Below are positions 7,878-16,296 of a stretch of DNA of 48,681 nucleotides, piece after piece. How positions within the stretch are numbered: position 1 is the first letter of the stretch; every line of letters starts with the position of its first letter. This DNA is from an uncultured Oscillospiraceae bacterium (GTDB lineage: Bacteria > Bacillota > Clostridia > Oscillospirales > Oscillospiraceae): positions 1 to 48,681 of the forward strand of contig CAJTYK010000012.1 in the NCBI GenBank assembly GCA_910584285.1, in the 5' to 3' direction. The translations under genes and the position numbers were made by a program. The notes beneath the pieces are model-generated. The model made no database searches and was not told the origin of the DNA. It saw only the letters and a program-made list of their open reading frames with translations.

Positions 7878-10835
7878 TCAGCCGTTCTTCGCTTTCTTTT
7901 TGCTGCGGATCAGCATAAACGCGCTGCCCGCGGTGAGCACCGCCATCACGCCGGTGGCGGCGTAGATGGCCATCTGCCACAAGGGGGTGATGGTGCGCAC
8001 GGTGGCGTTGCCCACGTTCATGGCGTGGCTGTGGGTGATGGAGTAGGCGATGTGCTTGACAGCGGTCTGCACGGCGGAGACGATGGCCGGGTCGTTGTCC
8101 AAGCCGTCCAGGGTCTCCATGCCCATGCTGTAGCCGTCCCACAGATCCTGCCCGGCCAGCACACCCAGGCGGTAGTCCATGTATGCCGCCATGACGGAGC
8201 AGTCGGTGATGGCCGCGCCCTTCATGCCCCATTCGTCCCGGAGAATGCCGGTCATCAGACCGTGGTGGGCCCCGCTCCAGGTGACGCCCAGGCGGTTGAA
8301 GGAGCTCATCACGCCCATGCCGCCGCCCCGGGCCACGCTGCCCTCAAAGCCCTCCAGGTACAGCTCGCGGATGGCCTGCTCGTTGGACCAGGTGGAGATG
8401 CCGTACCGCCCCTCCTCCTGGTCATTGAGGGCAAAGTGCTTGGTGAACACGTATACGCCCCGATCCTGGATGCCGGCTACTTCCACAGCGGCCACACGGC
8501 CGGACAGCCAGCCGTCCTCGGAGTAGTATTCAAAGTTTCGTCCGCAGTATGGGGTGCGGTGGATGTTGGCCCCGGGGCCGTAGATGCCGGAGAACACGGT
8601 GCCGGAGTCGTCGGTGGCGTGGAGGAAGTCCTCGCCGATGCACTTGCCCATGTTCTCGATGAGCTCCAGGTTAAAGGTGGCGGCCATCACGTCCTCGGAG
8701 GTGTAGGCCATGGCGGAGGAACCGCCCATCAGGCTCTTGGTAAAGCCCTGGGGGCCGTTCTCATCGTTGGTGCCGGGCAGGCTGATGGAGGGCACCGGCT
8801 GGGTGAGGTGGAAGCCGTTGTAGATCAGGTTGGTCATCTCGCTGTAGGGGATCTGGCTGACCAGGTCGTTCCAGGAGGGATCGTCCGCCTCGGTCTCGGC
8901 GAACATACTGGCGTTGAGCGTGCCGGACACCCCCATCTTGGGCATCGCGGCATCAGACCAATAGCGGCTCTTGGCGGTTTCCACCATGGCTTTTCGATCC
9001 GTCTCGTTGTGGGACAGGCCGTCCTTCCACATCTGATCGGTGATCTTCAGCGAGACGGTGGAGGGCCAGGTGCCCGTCCAGTCGCTCCGGCTCAGGTAGG
9101 TGATATCCTGGCCATCGTCGCCCTCGTACTTGTTCAGATCGGCGTCCTCAAACAGGTTGGTGATGGGCTTGCCGGTGACGGAGGACACAGCGTAGGTGGT
9201 CTTGTCGAAGGTGGGGTTGTTCCACTTGAACGCCAGCCCGGCATTGCCGGCGGCGGTCATGCGGCTTTGATCCGCACCTTTGGCGGCCAGGATGTTGTTG
9301 ACAGCGTCATGGGCGTCCTTGCCCACGGTGAAGTAGTAGTCGCCGTCCTCCAGGATGTAGGTTTTGGCGTTCATGTGGTCGTAGGAGGTCAGATCCTCTT
9401 TCTCCACGGCGATGGTGAAGTGCTCGGTGTCCCCGGCGGCGATGAACTTCTTGTCGAAGCCGCACAGCTCCACCGCAGCCTTTTCCACCTGGTTGTCGAT
9501 GTCATACTGGGTGTAGGGGGACTGGAAGTAGATCTGCACGGTGTGCTTGCCGTCCACCGCGCCGGTGTTCTTCACGTCCACTTCCACCTGGAAGGTGTCA
9601 TCCTGCTCCTGGACGGAGAAGTTGGAGTACTCGAAGGTGGTGTAGCTCAGGCCGTAGCCGAAGGGGAAAGCCACGTCGCTGTCATAGCTGTACTCCCCAG
9701 CGTTGCCCTGGCCCAGTACATAGTCCTCATACCGGGTCTCGTAGTAGCGGTAGCCCACGTAGATGCCCTCCTGGTACACCACGTAGTCCCGGTTGCACTT
9801 GCCGATGCCGGGGTCGGTGTTATTCTGGGCGGTGGCCACGTCGTAATCCGCGCCGTTGGTGTAGGGGTACGCGCCGAAGTTCTGCATGGCGGGAGAGGAA
9901 TGGTTATCCTTGAGGAAGGTATCCACGATGCGCCCCGAGGGGTTCACTGTGCCCGCCAGGATATCGGCCACGGCGGTGATGCCGGTCATGCCCACGTCGC
10001 CGATCCACAGCACCGCGTCGATGCCGTAGCCGTCCACGAAGTCCAGCTGGAGGGTATTGGAGGAGTTAAGCAGCACCACGATCTTCTTGAAGGTGCCCTG
10101 CTCCTTGAGCTGCTGGAGGTTGGAGAGCATATCCAGCTCCTCCTGGCACAGCTGGAGGTAGTCCCCTTCGGTCATGTAGGGCTCCAGCTCGGGCAGGCCG
10201 CTGGGCAGGTCGGCGCCCTCGCCGCCGGAGCGGGCCAGCACCACCAGGGCCACGTCGCCGTACTGGGACCAGGTGCCCTTCAGGGCATCGGAATACTCGC
10301 TCCAGGGTACCTCGTTGATGCGGTATTGGCCCTGGTTGCCGCCGGTGGTGTCGGCGTTTACCCGCTTATAACCCGCCCCGGCGTAGTACTTCCACTGCTC
10401 GGGGTTGACGGAACCGTCGCCGAAGGCCCCGTCGATGGCGGACTTGAGAGAGATGGCGTCGTCAGCAGACACCTGGCCGGAGCCGGTGCCGCCGTACAGC
10501 AGGTTGAAGCTGGACTGGGAGAAAGGGGTGAACTTGGTGCCTGCGGCCAGGGGCAGGGTGTTGTCCCGGTTGACCAGCAGGGCCGCGCCCTCTGCCTCGA
10601 TGTCGTGGCACAGCTGCTTTTCAAAGGCCACAAGGTCGTCCTCGCTCTCATAGTCGCTCCAGAAATAGATCTTGGCGTCGGGGTCGGGGATGACTTCCTG
10701 GGTCTTGGCACCCAGGGCCACGTTGATGGCGGTGGCAAACGCGTTGGTGACGGGGATGGCCACGATGCACACCACCAGCAGCAGGGCGGTGATGACCGTG
10801 AGGATAGTCCACAGCGGGCTGCCTTTTTTCTTCAT
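7878..10835 (-). CDS. Permuted GH3 beta-glycosidase with membrane anchors at both ends (copy 2)
   Basis: 985-residue GH3 enzyme, tandem paralogue of the gene at 4843-7800, with the same permuted domain order and the same two membrane helices (about 8-32 and 950-975, then RSKKKAKNG). Barrel motifs are YGPGANIHRTPYCGR, KHFALNDQE and the predicted nucleophile Asp878 in AAITDCS. The shared FN3-side signature VAFPFGYGLSYTTFEYSNF is nearly identical to copy 1. The ATG at 10835 has AAGGAG about 8 bases upstream, but a strong terminator lies just before it, so expression may depend on partial read-through. Divergence between copies is spread along the length, which suggests an old duplication with possible change in specificity. 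Confidence 0.92.
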   Translation of the reverse strand: MKKKGSPLWTILTVITALLLVVCIVAIPVTNAFATAINVALGAKTQEVIPDPDAKIYFWSDYESEDDLVAFEKQLCHDIEAEGAALLVNRDNTLPLAAGTKFTPFSQSSFNLLYGGTGSGQVSADDAISLKSAIDGAFGDGSVNPEQWKYYAGAGYKRVNADTTGGNQGQYRINEVPWSEYSDALKGTWSQYGDVALVVLARSGGEGADLPSGLPELEPYMTEGDYLQLCQEELDMLSNLQQLKEQGTFKKIVVLLNSSNTLQLDFVDGYGIDAVLWIGDVGMTGITAVADILAGTVNPSGRIVDTFLKDNHSSPAMQNFGAYPYTNGADYDVATAQNNTDPGIGKCNRDYVVYQEGIYVGYRYYETRYEDYVLGQGNAGEYSYDSDVAFPFGYGLSYTTFEYSNFSVQEQDDTFQVEVDVKNTGAVDGKHTVQIYFQSPYTQYDIDNQVEKAAVELCGFDKKFIAAGDTEHFTIAVEKEDLTSYDHMNAKTYILEDGDYYFTVGKDAHDAVNNILAAKGADQSRMTAAGNAGLAFKWNNPTFDKTTYAVSSVTGKPITNLFEDADLNKYEGDDGQDITYLSRSDWTGTWPSTVSLKITDQMWKDGLSHNETDRKAMVETAKSRYWSDAAMPKMGVSGTLNASMFAETEADDPSWNDLVSQIPYSEMTNLIYNGFHLTQPVPSISLPGTNDENGPQGFTKSLMGGSSAMAYTSEDVMAATFNLELIENMGKCIGEDFLHATDDSGTVFSGIYGPGANIHRTPYCGRNFEYYSEDGWLSGRVAAVEVAGIQDRGVYVFTKHFALNDQEEGRYGISTWSNEQAIRELYLEGFEGSVARGGGMGVMSSFNRLGVTWSGAHHGLMTGILRDEWGMKGAAITDCSVMAAYMDYRLGVLAGQDLWDGYSMGMETLDGLDNDPAIVSAVQTAVKHIAYSITHSHAMNVGNATVRTITPLWQMAIYAATGVMAVLTAGSAFMLIRSKKKAKNG

Positions 10836-10853
10836 CAGTAACGCTCCTTTTCT

Positions 10854-10894
10854 AAAAAAGGCCCCAGGCGAGCGAGCTGGCCTGGAGCCTTTTT
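10854..10894 (-). terminator. Intrinsic terminator between lipoprotein and GH3 copy 2
   Basis: GC-rich stem (AGGCTCCAGGC pairing with GCCTGGGGCCT on the minus strand) flanked by A5 before and T6 after. It ends about 20 bases before the start codon of the GH3 gene at 10835. Its position inside the run suggests partial termination that lowers expression of downstream genes. It could also work in the plus direction. Confidence 0.75.
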
Positions 10895-10926
10895 GCGTTG
10901 GGTTTCGGCTTGCTTCTATGCGCCGC

Positions 10927-12051
10927 TTACCCGGCCTTGGTGGCGGTATTGCCGTCGATGGTCCAGGTCTCGCCGCCCATAGCGCCCCAGATCTGGCCGA
11001 AGGCGCCCAGCACATCCTCGCCGGGGGCGGTGACGGTCAGGGTATTGCCGTCCAGCACGTAGGTGAAGCCGTCCCGCTCCATGCTGTACTCGGGGTACTT
11101 TACCTTCATGTTGGTGTCGTCCAGCAGCACCAGCACCAGGCCGCCAGCCTCGTAGGAGGCGATGCCCTCCTCCTCGCCGGACTCGTCGCCGCCCTCAGCG
11201 GGGGCGGACAGGGCAGAGATGTCCTCACAGACAAAGGTATAAGTGACCGCGTTGCCGTCGCCCAGGTTGCGCTCGGCGGTGAAGGTGGCCTTGCTGCCGT
11301 CCATGGTCACGTCCACGGCCTCGCCGCCCAGGGTGATGGCGATGGCCCCGTCAGCCAGGGTCCAAGTGCCGTCAGCGAACTTGTCGTAGCCAGCGTAGAC
11401 CAGCAGGGTGCCGTCGGCCTGGAGGTAGGCGGTGCCGTTGTTGTCCGCATCGGTGAAGGTGCCCACGCTCTCGGGGGCGGTGAATTCCTGCTTATAGGCC
11501 TGGATGAAGGCGTTGGCATCGGCATAGGTCTGGCCCTCCTTGCCCTCCATGGGGGCCACGCGGGTGTAGGACATACCGGGCACCACGGGGAAGGTCAGGT
11601 CGAAGGAGTACACACCGGCCACGTCATAGGCATAGGCGGTCTGGGCATTGGACTCGCTGCCCGCCTCGTCCACATAGGCCAGCTTGATCTGCAGGCAGGC
11701 CACGCCGTCCTTTTCAACTTCCTTCCAGGTGCCGGACATATAGCTGGCGGTGAAGGTGGGGTTGGTGGCGGCGTCGGAGGCGTCGAAGTTGGCGAACATA
11801 TACTTGTCCGCAACAGCGGTGCCGTCCTCGTTCAAGTTCAGCAGGAACGCGGCGTTCAGCATGGAGGCGTTCTCGCCGGTCTCCTCATAGGTGCCCCAGA
11901 ACTGGTAGGTTTTGCTGCCGCCCTCGGCGGGCTGAGAGGGCTCCTCGGAGGGGGCCTGGGAATTGCTGCTGGGGCTGCCGCCGCAGGCGGCCAGCAGGGA
12001 GACCAGCATCAGCGCCGACAGGACGGCGGCCAAGAGTTTCTTCATTTTCAT
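10927..12051 (-). CDS. Secreted lipoprotein of unknown function
   Basis: 374-residue predicted lipoprotein: Lys-rich N-terminus, hydrophobic core and lipobox LAAC followed by a Ser/Pro/Glu linker, then a beta-rich body with repeated short 'dG.tltv'-like strands (for example GTWTLADGAIAITLGG and NTLTVTAPGE). Two Glu/Gly-rich linkers divide it into about three beta-domains. No catalytic motif is visible; surface glycan binding is plausible but not shown. The start at 12051 has GGAGG 8 bases upstream. It lies between the small membrane protein and GH3 copy 2 in the long run, which suggests a helper role for the membrane-tethered glycosidases. Confidence 0.8.
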   Translation of the reverse strand: MKMKKLLAAVLSALMLVSLLAACGGSPSSNSQAPSEEPSQPAEGGSKTYQFWGTYEETGENASMLNAAFLLNLNEDGTAVADKYMFANFDASDAATNPTFTASYMSGTWKEVEKDGVACLQIKLAYVDEAGSESNAQTAYAYDVAGVYSFDLTFPVVPGMSYTRVAPMEGKEGQTYADANAFIQAYKQEFTAPESVGTFTDADNNGTAYLQADGTLLVYAGYDKFADGTWTLADGAIAITLGGEAVDVTMDGSKATFTAERNLGDGNAVTYTFVCEDISALSAPAEGGDESGEEEGIASYEAGGLVLVLLDDTNMKVKYPEYSMERDGFTYVLDGNTLTVTAPGEDVLGAFGQIWGAMGGETWTIDGNTATKAG

Positions 12052-12084
12052 AGCGTTTTCCTCCAATTTTTTATATCGTTCCCA

Positions 12085-12109
12085 CCCTCCCCGCCATAGC
12101 CGGGGAGGG
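12085..12109. other. Intergenic hairpin upstream of lipoprotein gene
   Basis: Perfect 9-bp inverted repeat CCCTCCCCG / CGGGGAGGG with a 7-base loop between the membrane-protein gene and the lipoprotein gene. There is no immediate T-run on the minus strand, so a role in mRNA processing or stability is more likely than termination. Confidence 0.5.
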
Positions 12110-12125
12110 CTGAGAAGCCAAAGAA

Positions 12126-12533
12126 TTATTTGCGGTGGGCCATGAAAGCGCCGGCCACATTGAGGATGGCGGCCACGCCGAACACCACGGAAAAGGCAAT
12201 GGCCAAGGTGGGGTTGCCACCGAAAAATGGTACGCCGGTGAGCACGTCGGCCAGGGGATAGGCGGTCTCTACCAGGTGGTTGGCAAAGCCCACGGCGAAG
12301 CAGGCCCCGCCCAGGATGGGGGTAAAGGGGAGTTTGAGCACCTCGCCCGCCAGGGTGACGACTGCGCCGCCCAGCATCAGGCCCAGGGTGAGCCAGGAGA
12401 ATACCCGGTCCACCGTTTCGCCGGCGGTAGCCATGTAGATGACAACGTAGGCCACGGCGCCCACCAGGGCGACGACGGCGGCAATCGCGCTCAGCCAGAA
12501 GCCCAGCTTCGCGTCTTGCGTCAAGCGCTTCAT
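12126..12533 (-). CDS. Small integral membrane protein (about four helices)
   Basis: 135-residue hydrophobic protein with four predicted membrane helices and a basic C-terminal tail ending AHRK. The ATG at 12533 lies one base after the stop codon of the upstream GH3 gene, with a G-rich site inside the end of that gene, so translation is probably coupled to it. No family is recognised. Its fixed place between GH3 copy 3 and a lipoprotein suggests a partner in the membrane complex, but there is no direct evidence of function. Confidence 0.75.
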   Translation of the reverse strand: MKRLTQDAKLGFWLSAIAAVVALVGAVAYVVIYMATAGETVDRVFSWLTLGLMLGGAVVTLAGEVLKLPFTPILGGACFAVGFANHLVETAYPLADVLTGVPFFGGNPTLAIAFSVVFGVAAILNVAGAFMAHRK

Positions 12534-12534
12534 C

Positions 12535-15417
12535 TTATTTGCCCCCCTTCCTGGACTTGATCTCGGACAGGACATACAGCGCCGCGGTGCCTGCGGTCAG
12601 CACGCCGATGGCGACGTTCAGCCCGGTGAGGGCGGGCTTCCACCAGGGGGTGTAGTTCTGGACGGTCTCCGTCTTGCTCAAACCGTTTACCAGGTTGGAG
12701 CGGCTCATGGTATACAGGTAGTACTTGGCCACCTCCCGGAGCTTGCCCCAGATGAAACCGTCCTTGTCCTTCACCAGCAGGTTGGACGCCTCGGGCACGC
12801 GGCCGGGGTCGTTGTTGAACTGGCAGGTGCCCGCCCGGATGGCGTCGGCGGTGCCCATGTAGCTGGCGGAGTCCTTGGAGCTGTCGGTCATGTTGATGCC
12901 GGTGAAGCCCCACTCATCCCGCAGCACGGTGGTCATGGTCTCGTAGTCGCTGGCGGTGGGCACGCAGCCGATGCGGTTGTAGGCGGTCATGGTGGCCATG
13001 CTGTGCCCGGCCTGGAGCCCGCCCTCGAAGCCCCGCAGGGGGCCCTCGCGGTAGGTCTGCTCGGTCATGAAGGTGGCTACGCCGTGTCGGTTGGTCTCCT
13101 GGTCGTTGCCGCAGAAGTGCTTAAAGGTGCCCACACAGCCGCCCTCCGCCATAGCCTTGGTCTGAACCTCGCTGCAGATGTAGCTCAGGTTGGCGTCCTC
13201 GGAGTAGTACTCAAAGTTACGGCCGGAATAGGGGGTGCGGTGGATGTTGCCGCCGGGGGAGTAGATCTGGCGGAAGCCGATCCAGTAGCTCTCCTCCGCG
13301 AAGAACTGGCCGCGCTGCTCCAGCATCTCCTTGCTGAAGGTAGAGGCGGCCACCATCTCCGCGTTGAACAGCACGCCGCCCTGGTGCCCGTCCGGGCCGT
13401 CGCCGCCGGCATAGGCGGGGAGGTCAATGCTTTCGATCATATCCATGCCCATTTTGTCGCCGGTGATCTGGGCCAGCTCGGTGGGGGTGAGCTGGTCGAT
13501 GAACTCCTCCCACTTGGGGTCGTCGAAGGCCGTGTCCTTCATCTCAATGAAGGAGATGCCGTTGTCCTGCTTGTACTGGTAGGTGGAGATGTCCGGGGCG
13601 TCGGAGGGCTTTTCGTACTGGAAGTTCTCCATCAGGTCCTGGATCTCCGGGGTGGCGGTGAGGCTTGCCACCGTGTCGGGGAAGGTGTTCCAGTCGGAAC
13701 GGGTCAGGTAGGTCACGGATCCGGGGATGAAGTAGTTGATATCCCGGTCCTCGAAGTGGTTGGACACCACCTCGCCGGTATAGGGGGAGACGGCGTAGGT
13801 CGTGTTGTCCAGGCTGGCCAGCTCGTCCTTGTGGGCCTTGGCGGCATCGCCCTCCACAGGATTGCCCTCGGCGTCGAACATCCCAGTGACGCCCCGGGCG
13901 GCCAGCACGTTGTTCAGCGCGTCGTGGGCGTCGCTGCCGATGGCAAAGAAGTACTCGCCGGGGTCGAACACGTAGCAGCCTGTCTTGGAGCTGTCCGCCC
14001 CGTTGGCGGCATTGCTGTCATAGGTGGCGAAGATGTAGTCAGAGAACTCCAGGGTCACGGTCTCGCTCTCCCCCGCCGCCAGGGCGGAGGTCTTGGCGAA
14101 ATCTGCCAGCTGGATGGCGCTCTTTTCCGCCTGCCCCGCCTCGTAGGGGAGCTGGACGTAGAGCTGCACCACGTCCTTGCTCTTGCCGGAGTAGTTGGCC
14201 GCGCCGTTGTTGGTCACCTTCACCTGGGCGGTGACGGTGTGGGCGGACTTGTCCCAGTCCACGCTCAGCAGTTCCTGGGTAAAGCCGGCGTAGCTTTTGC
14301 CCGCGCCGAAGGTGAACACCATCTCATCGGCATAGTTCCACGCACCGTCCTTGCTGGCGTACACGCCTTTGGGGCCGTTGGCGTTGTTGACGCCCAGCAC
14401 CTGGTCCTGGTAGCGGGTCTCATAGTACTTGTAGCCCACATAGATACCCTCGGCGTACACCAGGTACTTGTTCTTATACTGGCCGGTGAGGTTGTCGAAG
14501 GTGAAGTCGCCGGCGTTCTGCATGGCGGCGGAGCTGAGGGAGTCGGCGGCGTAGGTGATGACGTTGCGGCCGGAGGGGTCGGCCTGGCCGCCCAGCACCC
14601 GGGCCACGCCGGTCATGCCGTAGTTGCCGGGGTAGCCGATCCACAGGCAGGCGTCCACACCGTAGTCCGCCAGCCAACCCAGATCCATGGCGTAGCCGGA
14701 GTTGAGCACCACGATGATCTTGCCGAACTTGCCGGAGTCCCGGATCATGTTGAGGGTGTCGATCTCCTCCTGGTGGAGGGATAGCTCGGGCACGCCCGCG
14801 GGGCCCTCCTGCCAGTCGCCCTGGAGGCCGTGGTTCAGGTCGCCCTCCTCGCCGCCGAAGCGGCTCATGACGTAGATGGCGGCGTCGTTGTAGCCGGACG
14901 CGTAGGAGCCCTCCGTCCCGGCGTAGGCGCTGGCGGGGATCTCGCCGATGAGGCCGGTCTTGGTGCGGCTCCCGTTGGCGGCCACGATGGCGTTGTACAC
15001 CGTCTCGTTGACCTGGAAGCCCTCCTCCTTCATGGCGTCATAGAGGTTGATGCCCTCGTTGGGGGGGCCGCCGGATCCGCCGTGATACACCGGGGTGGCG
15101 GCGGCAAAGCCGAACAGCGTCACGCTGGCGTTGGGGGCCAGGGGCAGCGCCCCGTTCTCATTACGCAGCAGCACGCTGCCCTCCTCCTGGCTCTCGATGA
15201 GATGATCCTTCAGGGCGGCGCGCATCTCGTCCATGGAGGCATAGCTGGAGGGATAGTAATTGGTGTCTCCAGTGACCTGGACGGCGGGGGGAAGGGTTCC
15301 CAGGAACAGGTTCACGTCCCCTTCCCGGGTGAAGGCCAAGCTCTGGCCAAACATGGTCAGGGAGAACACCAGCACCAGAAGGGTGCACAGTCCCCGCCAT
15401 ATGTATGTTTTCTTCAT
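12535..15417 (-). CDS. Permuted GH3 beta-glycosidase, membrane anchored (copy 3, divergent)
   Basis: 960-residue GH3 enzyme of the permuted type: N-terminal membrane/signal segment (about 7-30), alpha/beta sandwich (about 75-330), FN3-like domain (about 380-500), TIM barrel (about 610-890) and a C-terminal membrane helix (about 930-950) ending KSRKGGK. Barrel motifs are YSPGGNIHRTPYSGRN, KHFCGNDQETN and the predicted nucleophile Asp845 in INMTDSS. It belongs to a different subgroup from copies 1 and 2: it carries TGDTNYYPSSY after the first helix and the TDSSKD catalytic context, the same signature as the remnant at 4330-4770. The ATG at 15417 has GGGAGG 8 bases upstream. Confidence 0.92.
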   Translation of the reverse strand: MKKTYIWRGLCTLLVLVFSLTMFGQSLAFTREGDVNLFLGTLPPAVQVTGDTNYYPSSYASMDEMRAALKDHLIESQEEGSVLLRNENGALPLAPNASVTLFGFAAATPVYHGGSGGPPNEGINLYDAMKEEGFQVNETVYNAIVAANGSRTKTGLIGEIPASAYAGTEGSYASGYNDAAIYVMSRFGGEEGDLNHGLQGDWQEGPAGVPELSLHQEEIDTLNMIRDSGKFGKIIVVLNSGYAMDLGWLADYGVDACLWIGYPGNYGMTGVARVLGGQADPSGRNVITYAADSLSSAAMQNAGDFTFDNLTGQYKNKYLVYAEGIYVGYKYYETRYQDQVLGVNNANGPKGVYASKDGAWNYADEMVFTFGAGKSYAGFTQELLSVDWDKSAHTVTAQVKVTNNGAANYSGKSKDVVQLYVQLPYEAGQAEKSAIQLADFAKTSALAAGESETVTLEFSDYIFATYDSNAANGADSSKTGCYVFDPGEYFFAIGSDAHDALNNVLAARGVTGMFDAEGNPVEGDAAKAHKDELASLDNTTYAVSPYTGEVVSNHFEDRDINYFIPGSVTYLTRSDWNTFPDTVASLTATPEIQDLMENFQYEKPSDAPDISTYQYKQDNGISFIEMKDTAFDDPKWEEFIDQLTPTELAQITGDKMGMDMIESIDLPAYAGGDGPDGHQGGVLFNAEMVAASTFSKEMLEQRGQFFAEESYWIGFRQIYSPGGNIHRTPYSGRNFEYYSEDANLSYICSEVQTKAMAEGGCVGTFKHFCGNDQETNRHGVATFMTEQTYREGPLRGFEGGLQAGHSMATMTAYNRIGCVPTASDYETMTTVLRDEWGFTGINMTDSSKDSASYMGTADAIRAGTCQFNNDPGRVPEASNLLVKDKDGFIWGKLREVAKYYLYTMSRSNLVNGLSKTETVQNYTPWWKPALTGLNVAIGVLTAGTAALYVLSEIKSRKGGK

Positions 15418-15460
15418 AAGCGTTCCTCCCAATCAGGTTTTGGTCTGTGGGAAAGGGGAT

Positions 15461-16099
15461 TTAGCCGGCGAAGTCAGCAGTATAGTCGAAGGAGCTGGTC
15501 TTGACGTTGACCTGCACGGAGGTCTCGGGGAACGCCACGCTCTCCAGGAACTGCTGGGCGGTCCAGGGCTCGGCGTTCTCATCCACGATGGGGGCGCCTG
15601 TGTTGGGGTCAGTCTGGGCGGGGATCACGGCCTTGCCCATGGCGTCGCTCCAGTTGTCGGTGTCCACCCAGTAGAGCTGGTCGAAGCTGCGCACCACGCG
15701 GGTGGGGGCAGCCAGGGTCACGTCCAGCAGATCCTCGTCCAGATCGTTCACCTGGGAGGTGTAGGTGCCGTAGAACTTGGTGATGGAGTTCTCCCGCTCG
15801 TTGCCCTTGGCGTCGTTGGTGCTCTCGGCCAGCTCCAGGGCGGAGAAAGTGGAGGAGGAGAGCACTAGGCAGTAGGTGTTGTTATCCATCAGGGTGATCT
15901 CCTGCTGGGTGAAGGTGGTGAGGTAGTAGTTATACTGGGGCCGCATATTCTGATAGCCCAGGTTGGCGGGGCTGAGGTAGACGCCGGTGATCTTGCCGCC
16001 GGCGCTGCTCCCGCCGCCACCGCCGCCGCTGCAGGCGGCCAGAGACAGGGCCATCGCCCCGGCCAGGAACAGGGTAGCCAGTTTCATGTGCTTTTTCAT
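15461..16099 (-). CDS. Secreted lipoprotein, first gene of the LytTR-controlled run
   Basis: 212-residue predicted lipoprotein: signal with lipobox LAAC (Cys about 23), a Ser/Gly linker of six consecutive glycines, then a compact domain without recognised family signatures. The start at 16099 has AGGAGG about 9 bases upstream. It is the first gene after the promoter at 16153-16181 and therefore should be the best-expressed product of the run. The following GH3 gene starts 43 bases downstream. A substrate-binding or enzyme-anchoring role is a guess from context only. Confidence 0.8.
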   Translation of the reverse strand: MKKHMKLATLFLAGAMALSLAACSGGGGGGSSAGGKITGVYLSPANLGYQNMRPQYNYYLTTFTQQEITLMDNNTYCLVLSSSTFSALELAESTNDAKGNERENSITKFYGTYTSQVNDLDEDLLDVTLAAPTRVVRSFDQLYWVDTDNWSDAMGKAVIPAQTDPNTGAPIVDENAEPWTAQQFLESVAFPETSVQVNVKTSSFDYTADFAG

Positions 16100-16152
16100 C
16101 GAGATATCCTCCTCTTATATTTGTCGGGGGCCTTCCCCCTTTTCGCACCCCC

Positions 16153-16181
16153 AATTTATTCGATGTGCCCAAAGTTTTCAA
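16153..16181 (-). promoter_or_regulatory. Sigma-A-type promoter of the lipoprotein/GH3 run
   Basis: On the minus strand: -35 TTGAAA (16181-16176), 17-bp spacer, -10 TAAATT (16158-16153), about 55 bases before the lipoprotein start. The tandem repeat at 16189-16220 ends exactly 7 bp upstream of the -35, the place expected for an activator. Confidence 0.65.
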
Positions 16182-16188
16182 TGGGAAC

Positions 16189-16220
16189 CGCGTAACCTTT
16201 GTCTCTGGCCGCATAACCTT
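16189..16220 (-). promoter_or_regulatory. Tandem direct repeat, predicted LytTR response-regulator site
   Basis: Two direct copies on the minus strand, AAGGTTATGCG (16220-16210) and AAGGTTACGCG (16199-16189), with a 21-bp period. LytTR-family regulators typically bind 9-bp direct repeats about 21-22 bp apart, upstream of the -35. The divergent gene beside it encodes a LytTR regulator. A matching arrangement recurs at 22087-22118. Seen: the repeat and spacing. Inferred: the binding protein. Confidence 0.7.
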
Positions 16221-16241
16221 ACAAATGCCGGCGGCCCAACC

Positions 16242-16270
16242 TTGACTTTCCTTGTTAAAATTGCTATATT
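16242..16270 (+). promoter_or_regulatory. Sigma-A-type promoter of the LytTR regulator/kinase pair
   Basis: TTGACT (16242-16247), 17-bp spacer, TATATT (16265-16270), 26 bases before the AUG, with AAGGAGG at 16281-16287. A third, weaker repeat copy (minus-strand AAGGTTGGGCC, 16243-16233) overlaps the first bases of the -35, which would allow autoregulation. Confidence 0.75.
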
Positions 16271-16296
16271 AAATAGGCGAAAGGAGGCGGGCGGAC

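Noticed and set aside
4225..10841. Very long open frames on the plus strand (1197 and 1008 codons) opposite the two 985-residue GH3 genes
   Set aside because: They are Gly/Val/His-rich with no domain signature and have no ribosome-binding sites. They arise from GC-rich codon use of the GH3 genes on the other strand.
13003..14784. 593-codon plus-strand frame opposite the third GH3 gene
   Set aside because: Same shadow pattern; low-complexity Val/Gly/His composition, while the minus strand has clear GH3 motifs.
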